Shown here: in pieces, positions 17,207 through 23,983 of the stretch
How positions within the stretch are numbered: position 1 is the stretch's first letter
Layout: every line of letters begins with the position of its first letter
Source of the DNA: Labilithrix sp.
GTDB lineage: Bacteria; Myxococcota_A; Polyangia; Polyangiales; Polyangiaceae
Assembly: GCA_019637105.1 (NCBI GenBank)
Contig: JAHBWF010000080.1
Coordinates: 1 to 35,618, forward strand
Reading direction: 5' to 3'
DNA length: 35,618 bases
Made by a program: the position numbers and the translations under genes
The notes under the pieces: generated by a model
What the model saw: the letters and a program-made list of their open reading frames with translations, nothing else
Told to the model about the DNA's origin: nothing
Database searches by the model: none

Positions 17207-18436
17207 GTGTCGAAGCTTCTGGCCGTGATGACGCCGTGGGTCGGGCTGTCGCTGATGACCGAAGACGACTTTCGCGTCGCCGCGTCGCCGCTCTTCGCCG
17301 GCGGCGAGGTGGACGTGCTCGAATGGTCGTTCGACGCGGGGCGGCGGCCCGTCCCCGCGTGGGCGGAGGCGCTCCTCGACCACTACGCCGGGGAGGGGAG
17401 GCTCTTCGGTCACGGTGTGCACTACTCGCCGTTCTCCGCGCGCTGGGAGCCTCGCCAGCAGAGCTGGCTCGAGGCGCTCGGCCGCGAGCTGTCGCGCCGG
17501 CGCTACGCGCGCGTCTCGGAGCACTACGGCTTCATGACCGCCGCGCCGTACGTCCGCGGCGCGCCGCTGCCGGTCCCGCGCGACCGCGCGTCGTTGCAGG
17601 TCGGGCGTGAGCGGCTCGACCGCATGCGCGCCGTGCTGTCGACCGGGGGGACCTGTCCGCTCGGCCTCGAGAACCTCGCGCTCGCGTGGAGCCGCGACGA
17701 GGCGCTGGCGCACGGCGCGTTCCTCGACGACGTCCTCACGCACGACGACGACTTCATCGTCCTCGACGTCCACAACCTGTACTGCCAGACGGAGAACTTC
17801 GGGCTGTCTCCGGACGAGCTCCTCGCCACCTTCCCGGCGGCGCGCGTCGGCGAGCTGCACGTGTCGGGAGGGAGCGTCCTCCCCGCCTGGCCCGGCGGGC
17901 GCGACGAGGTCCGCTGCGATACCCACGACCACGCCGTCCCGGCGTGTGTCTTCGACCTCCTCGAGCGCGCGCTCGCCCGTTTCCCCAACGTCCGCGCCGT
18001 CGTCTTCGAGCGGCTCGGCGGGACGATCCGGACCGTCGAGGACGCCGAGGCGCTGCGGAGCGACTTCCGGCGCACGAGGGAGCTGGCCGCCCGGGCCCGG
18101 GGCGTCGCGGACGCGGGCGCCGCACCGTCTCTCCCCGACGCTCGCCGCGCGTCGGCGCCGGAGCGCGGCGGGGTCGTCGCGCTCGCGGCCCTGCCGTCCG
18201 GCGCGGCGTCGTCGGCGCGCGGAGACGACGACGCGCTCGCGGAGTTCCAGTCCGCGCTCCTCGCGCTGTTCGAGCGCGAGAGCGACGAATTCGTGATCCG
18301 TGCGCACCTCGAGGTCGCGCCCGAATTTGCGCCGTACCGCGCCGCGGTCCGCGCGTTCGACGGACGCGCGCTCGGGGTCGCCGCGCGGGTCGTGAAGAAA
18401 TGGACGCGCCGCGCGCCAGCGACGCATGATCCCTAG
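17207..18436 (+). CDS. MNIO (DUF692) family multinuclear non-heme iron oxidase with C-terminal extension
   Basis: A TIM-barrel oxidase of the MbnB/TglH/ChrH/bufferin-maturase family, whose members bind two or three irons and oxidatively rearrange cysteine or other residues in ribosomally made substrates. The family ligand motifs appear in order: HGVHYSPF (His69, His72), SEHYGF (Glu105, His106), LENLA (Glu155, Asn156), DVHNLYCQTENF (Asp187, His189, Asn190), GELHVSGG (His218), DTHDHAVP (Asp238, His240) and VFERL (Glu268). The core ends near residue 290. A low-complexity linker and a roughly 60-residue helical basic segment (about 345-405) follow and match nothing I recognise. No separate partner protein (MbnC/TglI/DUF2063-like) is beside it. 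Starts are GTG 17207, GTG 17225 or ATG 17228. The lipoprotein upstream is the likely substrate. Confidence 0.9.
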   Translation: MSKLLAVMTPWVGLSLMTEDDFRVAASPLFAGGEVDVLEWSFDAGRRPVPAWAEALLDHYAGEGRLFGHGVHYSPFSARWEPRQQSWLEALGRELSRRRYARVSEHYGFMTAAPYVRGAPLPVPRDRASLQVGRERLDRMRAVLSTGGTCPLGLENLALAWSRDEALAHGAFLDDVLTHDDDFIVLDVHNLYCQTENFGLSPDELLATFPAARVGELHVSGGSVLPAWPGGRDEVRCDTHDHAVPACVFDLLERALARFPNVRAVVFERLGGTIRTVEDAEALRSDFRRTRELAARARGVADAGAAPSLPDARRASAPERGGVVALAALPSGAASSARGDDDALAEFQSALLALFERESDEFVIRAHLEVAPEFAPYRAAVRAFDGRALGVAARVVKKWTRRAPATHDP

Positions 18437-18486
18437 ATCCTCGAAGGGCGCGCGCGTCGCGACCGGGGGGACGTGGAATGGGCCGA

Positions 18487-18520
18487 GGCGTCGCCGGCGT
18501 CCCTACGGGCCGGCGTCGCC
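18487..18520. terminator. Hairpin between converging MNIO and membrane-protein genes
   Basis: A 12-bp stem with one T:T mismatch (18487-18498 with 18509-18520) and a 10-base loop. It begins 50 bases after the MNIO stop and overlaps the stop codon of the opposing gene (18503-18505). Position suits a shared terminator, but no T-tract is present. Confidence 0.4.
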
Positions 18521-19549
18521 CGCGCCGGCGTCCGAGGCGGCGGCGGCCAGCGGCTTGATGGCCGCCCAGACGTCCTGCGCGAGCGCGCAGTTGTTCACCT
18601 GCCGCTTCATCGCCGCCAGCACGTACGGATCGCGCAAGGTGCGCTCGCCGGCGAAGCGGAACTCGGCCTCGGACTCACGACGGAGACGGACCATCTCCTT
18701 GCCTCGCTTCAGGTCCACGAGGTGGACGCGGGCGGGGTGGGGGACCTGCTGGAGCTCACGCCAGGTCACCTTGCCGGCGCTCCGCCCGGCGTCGCTCGTC
18801 AGGGCGGCCGCCTCCGGCACGTCCTCGTCGAGCACCAGGAGGAAGAACTGCGCCTTCTTGATGATGTCGATCGCGAGCGGGATCTCCTCGTCCTTCGCCT
18901 TGTCGTACTGCTGCACGAAGACGCGCAGGTTGATCTCGTCCTTGGCGTCCTTCACCTCCGTGGCCCACTCGTCCGTGAGGATGCGCGTCGCGTAGTAGGC
19001 GAGCCGCAGGTTCCACGGCTGGTCGTTCCAGCCCGAGCCGGCGTCGGCCTCTCCGCGCGCCGTCGCCGCGGCCGTCGGGTTGTTCTCGCGCAGGAGGCAA
19101 CCGACGAAGGAGTCGCGCGCGGAGTCGTCGGCGCTCTTGCGGATCAGCTCCGCGTCGCGCGCCTCCTCCACGCGCATCCGCAGGTAGATGCCGGGGAGGC
19201 TGCGGAAGTCCCACGCCGCCGTCTCGGGATCGACGAAGTCTCCCTTGAACTCGCGGGCGGCCTCGAGCGTCGTCGCCTCGAGCTTGTCACGGAGCGGGAA
19301 CCACTCCGCGCCGACGGTGGTGACGGCGGCGCGCTGCTTCGAGAGGAGCTCTTCCTTCTGGTTCGCGAGCGAGCGATCGCTGAAGAGCCACGCGGCGACG
19401 ACGACGGAGAGCGTGGCGCTGACGACCACGAGCCACGCCTTGCCCGTGATGCGGCCGTGCTTGGACGAGGCGCGCTCGATGCGCGCGTCGCGGACGGCCT
19501 TGAGCCCGATGTCACGAGGCTTGTCGCTGGAGCTTTCGTGTTCGCTCAA
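18503..19549 (-). CDS. Single-pass membrane protein of unknown function, downstream of ExbB/D module
   Basis: 348 residues from a TTG start chosen because GGAG lies 8 bases upstream; the longer open frame overlaps the ExbD gene and is low-complexity Ser/Arg. A cytoplasmic tail of about 37 residues is followed by one TM segment (38-56, rich in V/A/L), then about 290 periplasmic residues containing mostly charged helices (SLANQKEELLSKQRAAVTT) and a C-terminal Ala/Gly/Asp tail. No known domain was recognised. It lies downstream of ExbB-ExbD-ExbD on the same strand, so it could be an accessory or cargo-linking part of that motor. A strong terminator in between means it may be expressed at a lower level or separately. 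Confidence 0.75.
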   Translation of the reverse strand: MSEHESSSDKPRDIGLKAVRDARIERASSKHGRITGKAWLVVVSATLSVVVAAWLFSDRSLANQKEELLSKQRAAVTTVGAEWFPLRDKLEATTLEAAREFKGDFVDPETAAWDFRSLPGIYLRMRVEEARDAELIRKSADDSARDSFVGCLLRENNPTAAATARGEADAGSGWNDQPWNLRLAYYATRILTDEWATEVKDAKDEINLRVFVQQYDKAKDEEIPLAIDIIKKAQFFLLVLDEDVPEAAALTSDAGRSAGKVTWRELQQVPHPARVHLVDLKRGKEMVRLRRESEAEFRFAGERTLRDPYVLAAMKRQVNNCALAQDVWAAIKPLAAAASDAGAGDAGP

Positions 19550-19589
19550 GACAGGGACTCCGGAGGTGCTGTCGACGCAGGGGCGGTTA

Positions 19590-19628
19590 AAAACGAAGAG
19601 CTCGCGTGCCGCTGAGGAACGCGAGCTC
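19590..19628 (-). terminator. Intrinsic terminator after the leftward ExbD genes
   Basis: On the minus strand a 10-bp perfect stem GAGCTCGCGT/ACGCGAGCTC (arms 19619-19628 and 19598-19607) with an 11-base loop is followed by TTCGTTTTTAA. It starts 18 bases after the ExbD stop. It is the best intrinsic terminator in the window and separates the motor genes from the membrane protein downstream. Confidence 0.85.
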
Positions 19629-19646
19629 GATCGGCCGCGCGGCGGG

Positions 19647-20195
19647 CTACTCGCCCTTTTCCGCCTTCGGCAGGCCGTTGACCATGAAGCTGACGTTCGG
19701 GAAGCCCGCGAACGCCGCCGTCTGGAAGACGCTCTTGACGACGATGGCCTGAACGTCCTGATCGATCTGGAGGACGACGACGCCCGGGAACTCACGGCCC
19801 GGGTGAAGCTGCTTCCAGACCTCGCGCTTGGCCTTGAGCATGTTGAAGAGCTCGTCGATGCGCTGCAGGCGCTTGCTGTCCTCGATCGCGCGGGTGTTGC
19901 CCGCGGCGTTGCCGTCGACGAGGATCAGGCTGCCCGTGATCGCGACCATCGGCGCGTCGATCATGTCGAGCGTGTTCTCGGCGTCGGGGAGCTTGATGCC
20001 CTTGGGCATCGCCGTCTCGCCGGAGGCGCTGAACGTGATGAGGAGGAAGACGACGGTGACGACGAGGAAGTCGATCATGCTCGTCAGAGAGAGGTTCGCG
20101 CTCGTGGCGCGCTGGCCGTGGCCGGAGACCTTCTTCTGGACGAACTTGAGCGGGATGCCGTGCATGAGACGGCGGCCAGGCTGATGAATCGTCAT
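19647..20195 (-). CDS. ExbD/TolR-type biopolymer transport protein (leftward module, second)
   Basis: 182 residues: a short basic cytoplasmic tail, one TM segment (SMIDFLVVTVVFLLIT) carrying the family's proton-path aspartate (Asp42), then a periplasmic domain (PKGIKLPDAENT onward) that ends with the typical strand-helix pattern (VVLQIDQDVQ...VKSVFQTAAFAGFPNVSFMV). With an ExbB/TolQ pentamer such dimers couple proton flow to movement or force across the envelope. It lies 10 bases after the other ExbD gene, so both are co-translated. Which ExbD/TolR subfamily it belongs to cannot be decided by eye. Confidence 0.92.
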   Translation of the reverse strand: MTIHQPGRRLMHGIPLKFVQKKVSGHGQRATSANLSLTSMIDFLVVTVVFLLITFSASGETAMPKGIKLPDAENTLDMIDAPMVAITGSLILVDGNAAGNTRAIEDSKRLQRIDELFNMLKAKREVWKQLHPGREFPGVVVLQIDQDVQAIVVKSVFQTAAFAGFPNVSFMVNGLPKAEKGE

Positions 20196-20205
20196 GGCGC
20201 TGTCC

Positions 20206-20775
20206 TCAGTTGACCGCGAAGGTGACGTTGAACGCGGGGACCATCTCGGCCTTGCCCGCGACGTTGAACGGACGGTGGGGCTGGTAGATCGCGTCGATGA
20301 CGCCGATCAAGTAGACGTACGGCGTCTCGTTGTCGGTGTGCAGGATCGCCTGGTCGAACTTCTTGTCCGTGGCGTCGCGGTGACCGCCGACCGACTTCCA
20401 CTCGGCCTCGATCTTCGCGGCGAGCTCGGGGAAGCGGATGGCCTTCTTGCCGTCCTTGATGACCAGGTTGTCCTTGCGGGGCACGTCGACGGTGCTGATG
20501 ACCGTCCCCGACTGCTTCCAGATGAGGACGAACTTGTCGGGCGACCGCATCTCCACGTGGAGCTGCTTCTCCGGCTCGACCTTGTCCGGCTCCACTTCGC
20601 GCGGCGGACCGGGCACCTGGGCGTCCGCGTTGATGCGGGCCATGTGCGACCACACCGCCGTGATGAGGAGGAAGGAGATCGTGACCATCAGCAGGTCGAT
20701 GAACGGGATCATGTTGATCTCCGAGTTCGTCTCCCGCTTTCCGCCGCCTCCGCCGCCTACGTCTACGCCACCCAT
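20206..20775 (-). CDS. ExbD/TolR-type biopolymer transport protein (leftward module, first)
   Basis: 189 residues. The N-terminus is glycine-rich (six consecutive Gly), then NMIPFIDLLMVTISFLLITAVW contains the TM segment with the conserved Asp27. The periplasmic domain has a charged proline-rich linker (PPREVEPDKVEPEKQ) and the usual ExbD fold ending in PAFNVTFAVN. GGAG six bases before the ATG supports the start. It follows the ExbB gene after a 91-bp gap containing a strong hairpin. Two distinct ExbD proteins per ExbB are also found in the Agl gliding motor of Myxococcus (AglR with AglQ and AglS), but that link is only by composition. Confidence 0.92.
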   Translation of the reverse strand: MGGVDVGGGGGGKRETNSEINMIPFIDLLMVTISFLLITAVWSHMARINADAQVPGPPREVEPDKVEPEKQLHVEMRSPDKFVLIWKQSGTVISTVDVPRKDNLVIKDGKKAIRFPELAAKIEAEWKSVGGHRDATDKKFDQAILHTDNETPYVYLIGVIDAIYQPHRPFNVAGKAEMVPAFNVTFAVN

Positions 20776-20800
20776 GGGTCACTCCACAAATCGAGCAGGG

Positions 20801-20828
20801 CGGGGCCGCGGCTCTTCCGCGGTCCCCG
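20801..20828 (-). other. Intercistronic hairpin between exbB-like and exbD-like genes
   Basis: An 11-bp stem with one bulged base (CGGGG-CCGCGG at 20801-20811 with CCGCGG-T-CCCCG at 20817-20828) and a 5-base loop, in the 91-bp gap inside the operon. It has no T-tract, so it is likelier an mRNA-processing or stabilising element or weak attenuator than a terminator. It could raise ExbB over ExbD, matching the 5:2 stoichiometry known for Exb complexes. Confidence 0.55.
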
Positions 20829-20866
20829 CGTCATGGCTGATTACCTCGAGACGAGCGCCTGAACGA

Positions 20867-21523
20867 TCAGGCCGCGACCGCCGACAGGTTGACCTTCTGG
20901 CGGTTGGTCACGACGAGGTTGAGCACCTGGACGCTCGCCTCGTTGATGTCGTCCTCGAGCGCCTGCGTCTTGCCGTTGAGGACGGCGAAGCCGATGAGGC
21001 CGAGGATGGCGACGAAGAGACCGAACCAGGTGCAGTGCATCGCCTCGGAGATACCCTCCGCGAGGATGCGCGCCTTCTGGGCCGGGTCGACGCTCTCGCC
21101 GGAGACCGCGCCGAAGGAGGTGATGAGACCGGTCACGGTGCCGAGGAGGCCCGTGAGCATCGCGAGGTTCGCGAGGAGCGCGAGGAAGCCGGTGCGCTTC
21201 GCGATCTTCGGGATTTCGCGGAGGGCGGCCTCGTCCATCGCGGCCTGGACCTCCTCGTCGGGGCGGTTCACCTTCACGAGGCCGGCCTGGACGATGCGCG
21301 CGAGCGGCGCGTTCGCGGCCGAGCACATCTTCACGGCCTTCGCGACGTCACCCGCGAGGATGCACTTCTGCATCGTGGCGAGGAACACGTCCTTGTTGAT
21401 CGACGAGCCGTACAGGTAGAGCGCGCGCTCGATGATGATGCCGATCGTGAAGATCGACCACATCAGGATGACGCTCATCATCACCACGCCGCCCTCTTTG
21501 TATGCCTTCCACAGACCAGCCAT
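20867..21523 (-). CDS. MotA/TolQ/ExbB proton-channel protein (leftward module)
   Basis: 218 residues with the three-TM ExbB/TolQ layout: TM1 near residues 12-34 (MMSVILMWSIFTIGIIIERALYL, split here), a cytoplasmic loop with the CILAGDVAKAVKMC type helix repeat, TM2 (about 112-136) carrying LLGTVTGLITSF with the conserved threonine, and TM3 (about 160-182, WFGLFVAILGLIGFAVL). It forms the ring through which protons drive the paired ExbD proteins encoded next. GGAG four bases before the ATG supports the start. It is the first gene of the leftward motor operon and diverges from a second ExbB gene 1.1 kb away. Confidence 0.93.
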   Translation of the reverse strand: MAGLWKAYKEGGVVMMSVILMWSIFTIGIIIERALYLYGSSINKDVFLATMQKCILAGDVAKAVKMCSAANAPLARIVQAGLVKVNRPDEEVQAAMDEAALREIPKIAKRTGFLALLANLAMLTGLLGTVTGLITSFGAVSGESVDPAQKARILAEGISEAMHCTWFGLFVAILGLIGFAVLNGKTQALEDDINEASVQVLNLVVTNRQKVNLSAVAA

Positions 21524-22000
21524 GTTGCTCCGTCCTTCTGGGGGGGTCGCGCCCGCCGCGTTTCCTCGCTCGCCTCGCGGCTCGCTCGGAAGTCTTCGTC
21601 AGTGTCTCGCCTCGCTCGAGGCGAGGTGAAGTTTTGGGTCTTGTTACTTCTCGCGTCGGCGCGAGGAAGTCTCTCTCTCGTCCCGTGTCGTCTCTGGTCA
21701 CGCGAGCCGACGTGTCGATCTCGGGTGCCGTCGTCGAATGGCGCGCGGACGATATCGTCTCACACGCAAATCACGCAAGCCTCCTTCGGTACTGCTTCGC
21801 TTGCTCCTTCGGGCGGGGCGACGATGCGTCGCGGACTCGTTCTCTCTCGCGTGATCGGCTCGCGTGCTCCCAACCCGCGCGAGCTCGTTTCCGCCGTGAG
21901 CGGTTTCCACCCGCCAACGGGCGGGAGTCTGACGTTACAGACCACGCGGCGTCAATAGAGTTTGGGATCGCCCGTGCGCTTTCTACGAGGGTAAAGTTTC

Positions 22001-22036
22001 GCAGTGTCGCCAGTTTGCGCAATATTGCAGTGTCGC
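22001..22036. promoter_or_regulatory. Dyad flanked by direct repeats (candidate operator)
   Basis: GCAGTGTCGC occurs at 22001-22010 and 22027-22036, 26 bases apart. Between them, partly overlapping the second copy, is the perfect palindrome GCAATATTGC (22019-22028). This stretch is locally AT-rich. The arrangement resembles a protein-binding site, but no regulator is known. Confidence 0.4.
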
Positions 22037-22441
22037 TAAAAGACGAAGGTTCCAGGTTGGAGAGCGAATCTGGAAGGAGCGGGGAGAGCGGGGCTTTCCC
22101 CGTGACCGTGAACGTGACCGAGGACGCTTCGAGCGACGCTTCACGAGCGTCGCGACCCTCCACGAGCGTCGCCAGGCGGGGTTGGAGCATCGGCCGCCGG
22201 CGACGTGGTCGTCCATCTCGCCTTGGGAGTCCCGCGTCGGCGTTGGTGTCCTGCGTCGGCGTTCGGGCACGGTCACGGTCACGGTTTCGCGCCGGGCACG
22301 GTCAGGCTCGGCCATACCGCGGTCGACGGCGCCCAGCACGGAGCACGGCCCGCGCCACTTTAGGCCCCGGGCGGCTCTCGGCGGTCGGGGGAGGGCGACG
22401 CGACGCGAGGCGGGTCGCTGGATCCGGCCGGTGAGGCCTCG

Positions 22442-22471
22442 TTGACTTCGCTCGAAGTCCCCGGCTATCGT
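22442..22471 (+). promoter_or_regulatory. Candidate sigma-70 promoter for the rightward ExbB operon
   Basis: TTGACT (22442-22447), an 18-base spacer and TATCGT (22466-22471). A perfect inverted repeat GACTTCG-CT-CGAAGTC (22444-22459) overlaps the -35 and spacer, so a repressor could act here. The leader to the ATG would be about 150 bases and is A-rich near its end. The same -10 sequence appears in the candidate promoter of the RRM gene. Confidence 0.45.
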
Positions 22472-22627
22472 GGCGCATCCCTTCCGGCTACGCGCGCGAA
22501 ACGCGACAAAAAACAATCCCTCTGTCGCCCTCAACCAACACGCGCGAAGCATGACGAAGAGCACGTCGACCTCAATCGGACCGAGACGACGCGGCAGTTT
22601 GCAGAGGACTAGAAAGGAGCATCGGGG

Positions 22628-23338
22628 ATGTTCGTGGCTCTTCTGAGCAGCCTGGGTGATGGAGCTCCCGCGGCAGCCGCTGGAGGTGGCTCGAGTGAGA
22701 TCGGGTTCATGGCTGCGTTCAAGGAAAACCCGACCTTCCTCTCGATCAACCTCTTCGTCTGCGCGCTGGTCATCGCGCTGATCGTCGAGCGCGCCGCGTT
22801 TCAGCTCGGAAAATACCGAGTTAATTCGCGCGAGTTCTTCGCCCAGATCAAGAAGCTCGTGACCGCCGGCAACATCGATCGCGCCATCAAGCTCTGCGAC
22901 GCCGGCGACTACCCGACGCTTCACCTCGTGAAGGCGGGGCTGACGCACGCCAACAAGGGACCCGACGAGATCGACGCCGCGATGAGCGAGAAGATCGGCG
23001 AGCTGAAGCCCGCCGTCGAGAAGCGCGTCGGGTCGCTCTGGTCGCTCGCGAACATCGCCACGCTCGTCGGCCTCCTCGGCACCGTCATCGGCCTCATCAA
23101 CACGTTCGCCGCCATCGCCGCGCCGGGCCTCTCCGCGGCGGACCGCCAGCGCCTCCTCGCGAACGGCATCGCGGAAGCGATGTACAACACGGCGCTCGGT
23201 CTCGGCATCGCCGTGCTCTGCATGGTCTCCCACCTCATCTTGCACCAGCGCGCGAAGACGATTCAGCACGATCTCGACGCGACGCAGGAGCGTGTCTTCA
23301 ACCTCCTCACGATCCAGACGCGCCCCGGCGGTTACTGA
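22628..23338 (+). CDS. MotA/TolQ/ExbB proton-channel protein (rightward module)
   Basis: 236 residues. A short Ala/Gly-rich N-terminus precedes TM1 (SINLFVCALVIALIVERAAF), the cytoplasmic helices (KKLVTAGNIDRAIKLCDAGDYP), TM2 with LLGTVIGLINTFAAI including the conserved Thr, and TM3 (NTALGLGIAVLCMVSHLIL). AAGGAG eight to nine bases before the ATG marks the start. It is the first gene of a rightward ExbB-ExbD-ExbD operon, the mirror of the leftward one. Sequence identity between the two ExbB proteins is limited to family motifs, so they are not a recent duplication. Confidence 0.93.
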   Translation: MFVALLSSLGDGAPAAAAGGGSSEIGFMAAFKENPTFLSINLFVCALVIALIVERAAFQLGKYRVNSREFFAQIKKLVTAGNIDRAIKLCDAGDYPTLHLVKAGLTHANKGPDEIDAAMSEKIGELKPAVEKRVGSLWSLANIATLVGLLGTVIGLINTFAAIAAPGLSAADRQRLLANGIAEAMYNTALGLGIAVLCMVSHLILHQRAKTIQHDLDATQERVFNLLTIQTRPGGY

Positions 23339-23387
23339 GCCCTCGGTCTTCTCGACTCGCGAGACAGGAGAGGAGGGAGCGTCGTAG

Positions 23388-23939
23388 ATGGCGACCGAGA
23401 AACTCAGCGCCCAGCAGCGGAGCAAGATCCGTCGGCTCTCGCAGCCGAAGGAGCACGCTCCGGACGAGGCGGGCGGAGAGCTCAACATCGTCCCGTTCCT
23501 CGACATCATCACGAACGTGCTGATGTTCGTGCTCGCGACGATCAGCGTCACGTTCACCGCGACGATCGACACCTACCCGCCCCGCGCGGGGAGCGGCGCG
23601 CGCGCGCCGACGACGCCGACGCTCGGTCTCACGGTGCTCGTGGTCCCCGACGGCTTCAGCGTGAAGGCGCGCGGCGGCAACGTCGCGCCAGGGTGCAGCG
23701 ACACCGGGCCGGGCATCGCCATCCCGAAGAAGGACGGCGACTACGACTACAAGGGGCTCAAGGCGTGCGCCGAGAAGCTGAAGGGCGCGGCCCCCGAGTT
23801 CAAGGACGAGATGGGCGTGACGATCAGCGCGAACCCGCCGATCCCGTACCAGGTCGTCATCAGCGCGATGGACGCGGTCCGCAAGAACGAGACCGGTGAA
23901 GAGATGTTCCCCGAGGTCACCTTCGGAGTCGCGAGGTAG
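23388..23939 (+). CDS. ExbD/TolR-type biopolymer transport protein (rightward module, first)
   Basis: 183 residues. The cytoplasmic tail is basic (QQRSKIRRLSQPKEH), then NIVPFLDIITNVLMFVLATI forms the TM segment with Asp39. The periplasmic domain contains a Cys pair (in APGCSDTG and LKACAEKL) that the other three ExbD proteins in this window lack, so it might form a disulfide. It ends with the ExbD pattern PYQVVISAMDAVRKNETGEE (split at 20) and a final strand. A GGAGGGAG element precedes the ATG. It lies 49 bp after the ExbB stop and is followed by a further ExbD gene. Confidence 0.92.
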   Translation: MATEKLSAQQRSKIRRLSQPKEHAPDEAGGELNIVPFLDIITNVLMFVLATISVTFTATIDTYPPRAGSGARAPTTPTLGLTVLVVPDGFSVKARGGNVAPGCSDTGPGIAIPKKDGDYDYKGLKACAEKLKGAAPEFKDEMGVTISANPPIPYQVVISAMDAVRKNETGEEMFPEVTFGVAR

Positions 23940-23983
23940 CCGATGACGACGTCGCACGGATCGACGCGCCCGCGGAGCGCGCG

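Larger units (their letters stand above)
21524..22627. promoter_or_regulatory. 1.1-kb non-coding divergent region with many inverted and direct repeats
   Basis: No frame here looks like a real protein: candidates are Arg/Ser-rich without domains. Visible structures near the leftward ExbB gene are hairpins CTCGCCTC-GCTC-GAGGCGAG (21606-21625) and CTCGCG-TCGG-CGCGAG (21650-21665, extendable to 21646-21670 with one bulge). In the centre, dyad GCAATATTGC (22019-22028) is flanked by direct repeats GCAGTGTCGC at 22001 and 22027. Further right are hairpin GCGACGCT-TCACG-AGCGTCGC (22133-22153), direct repeats CACGAGCGTCGC (22142, 22161) and GCGTCGGCGTT (22234, 22253), and a distant inverted pair CCGTGACCGTG (22100) / CACGGTCACGG (22268). 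It may hold both promoters, long structured leaders or an untranslated RNA. Confidence 0.6.

Noticed and set aside
21502-22434. 310-codon frame in the divergent region
   Set aside because: Arg/Ser-rich without domain, no ribosome-binding site and it starts inside the opposing ExbB gene.
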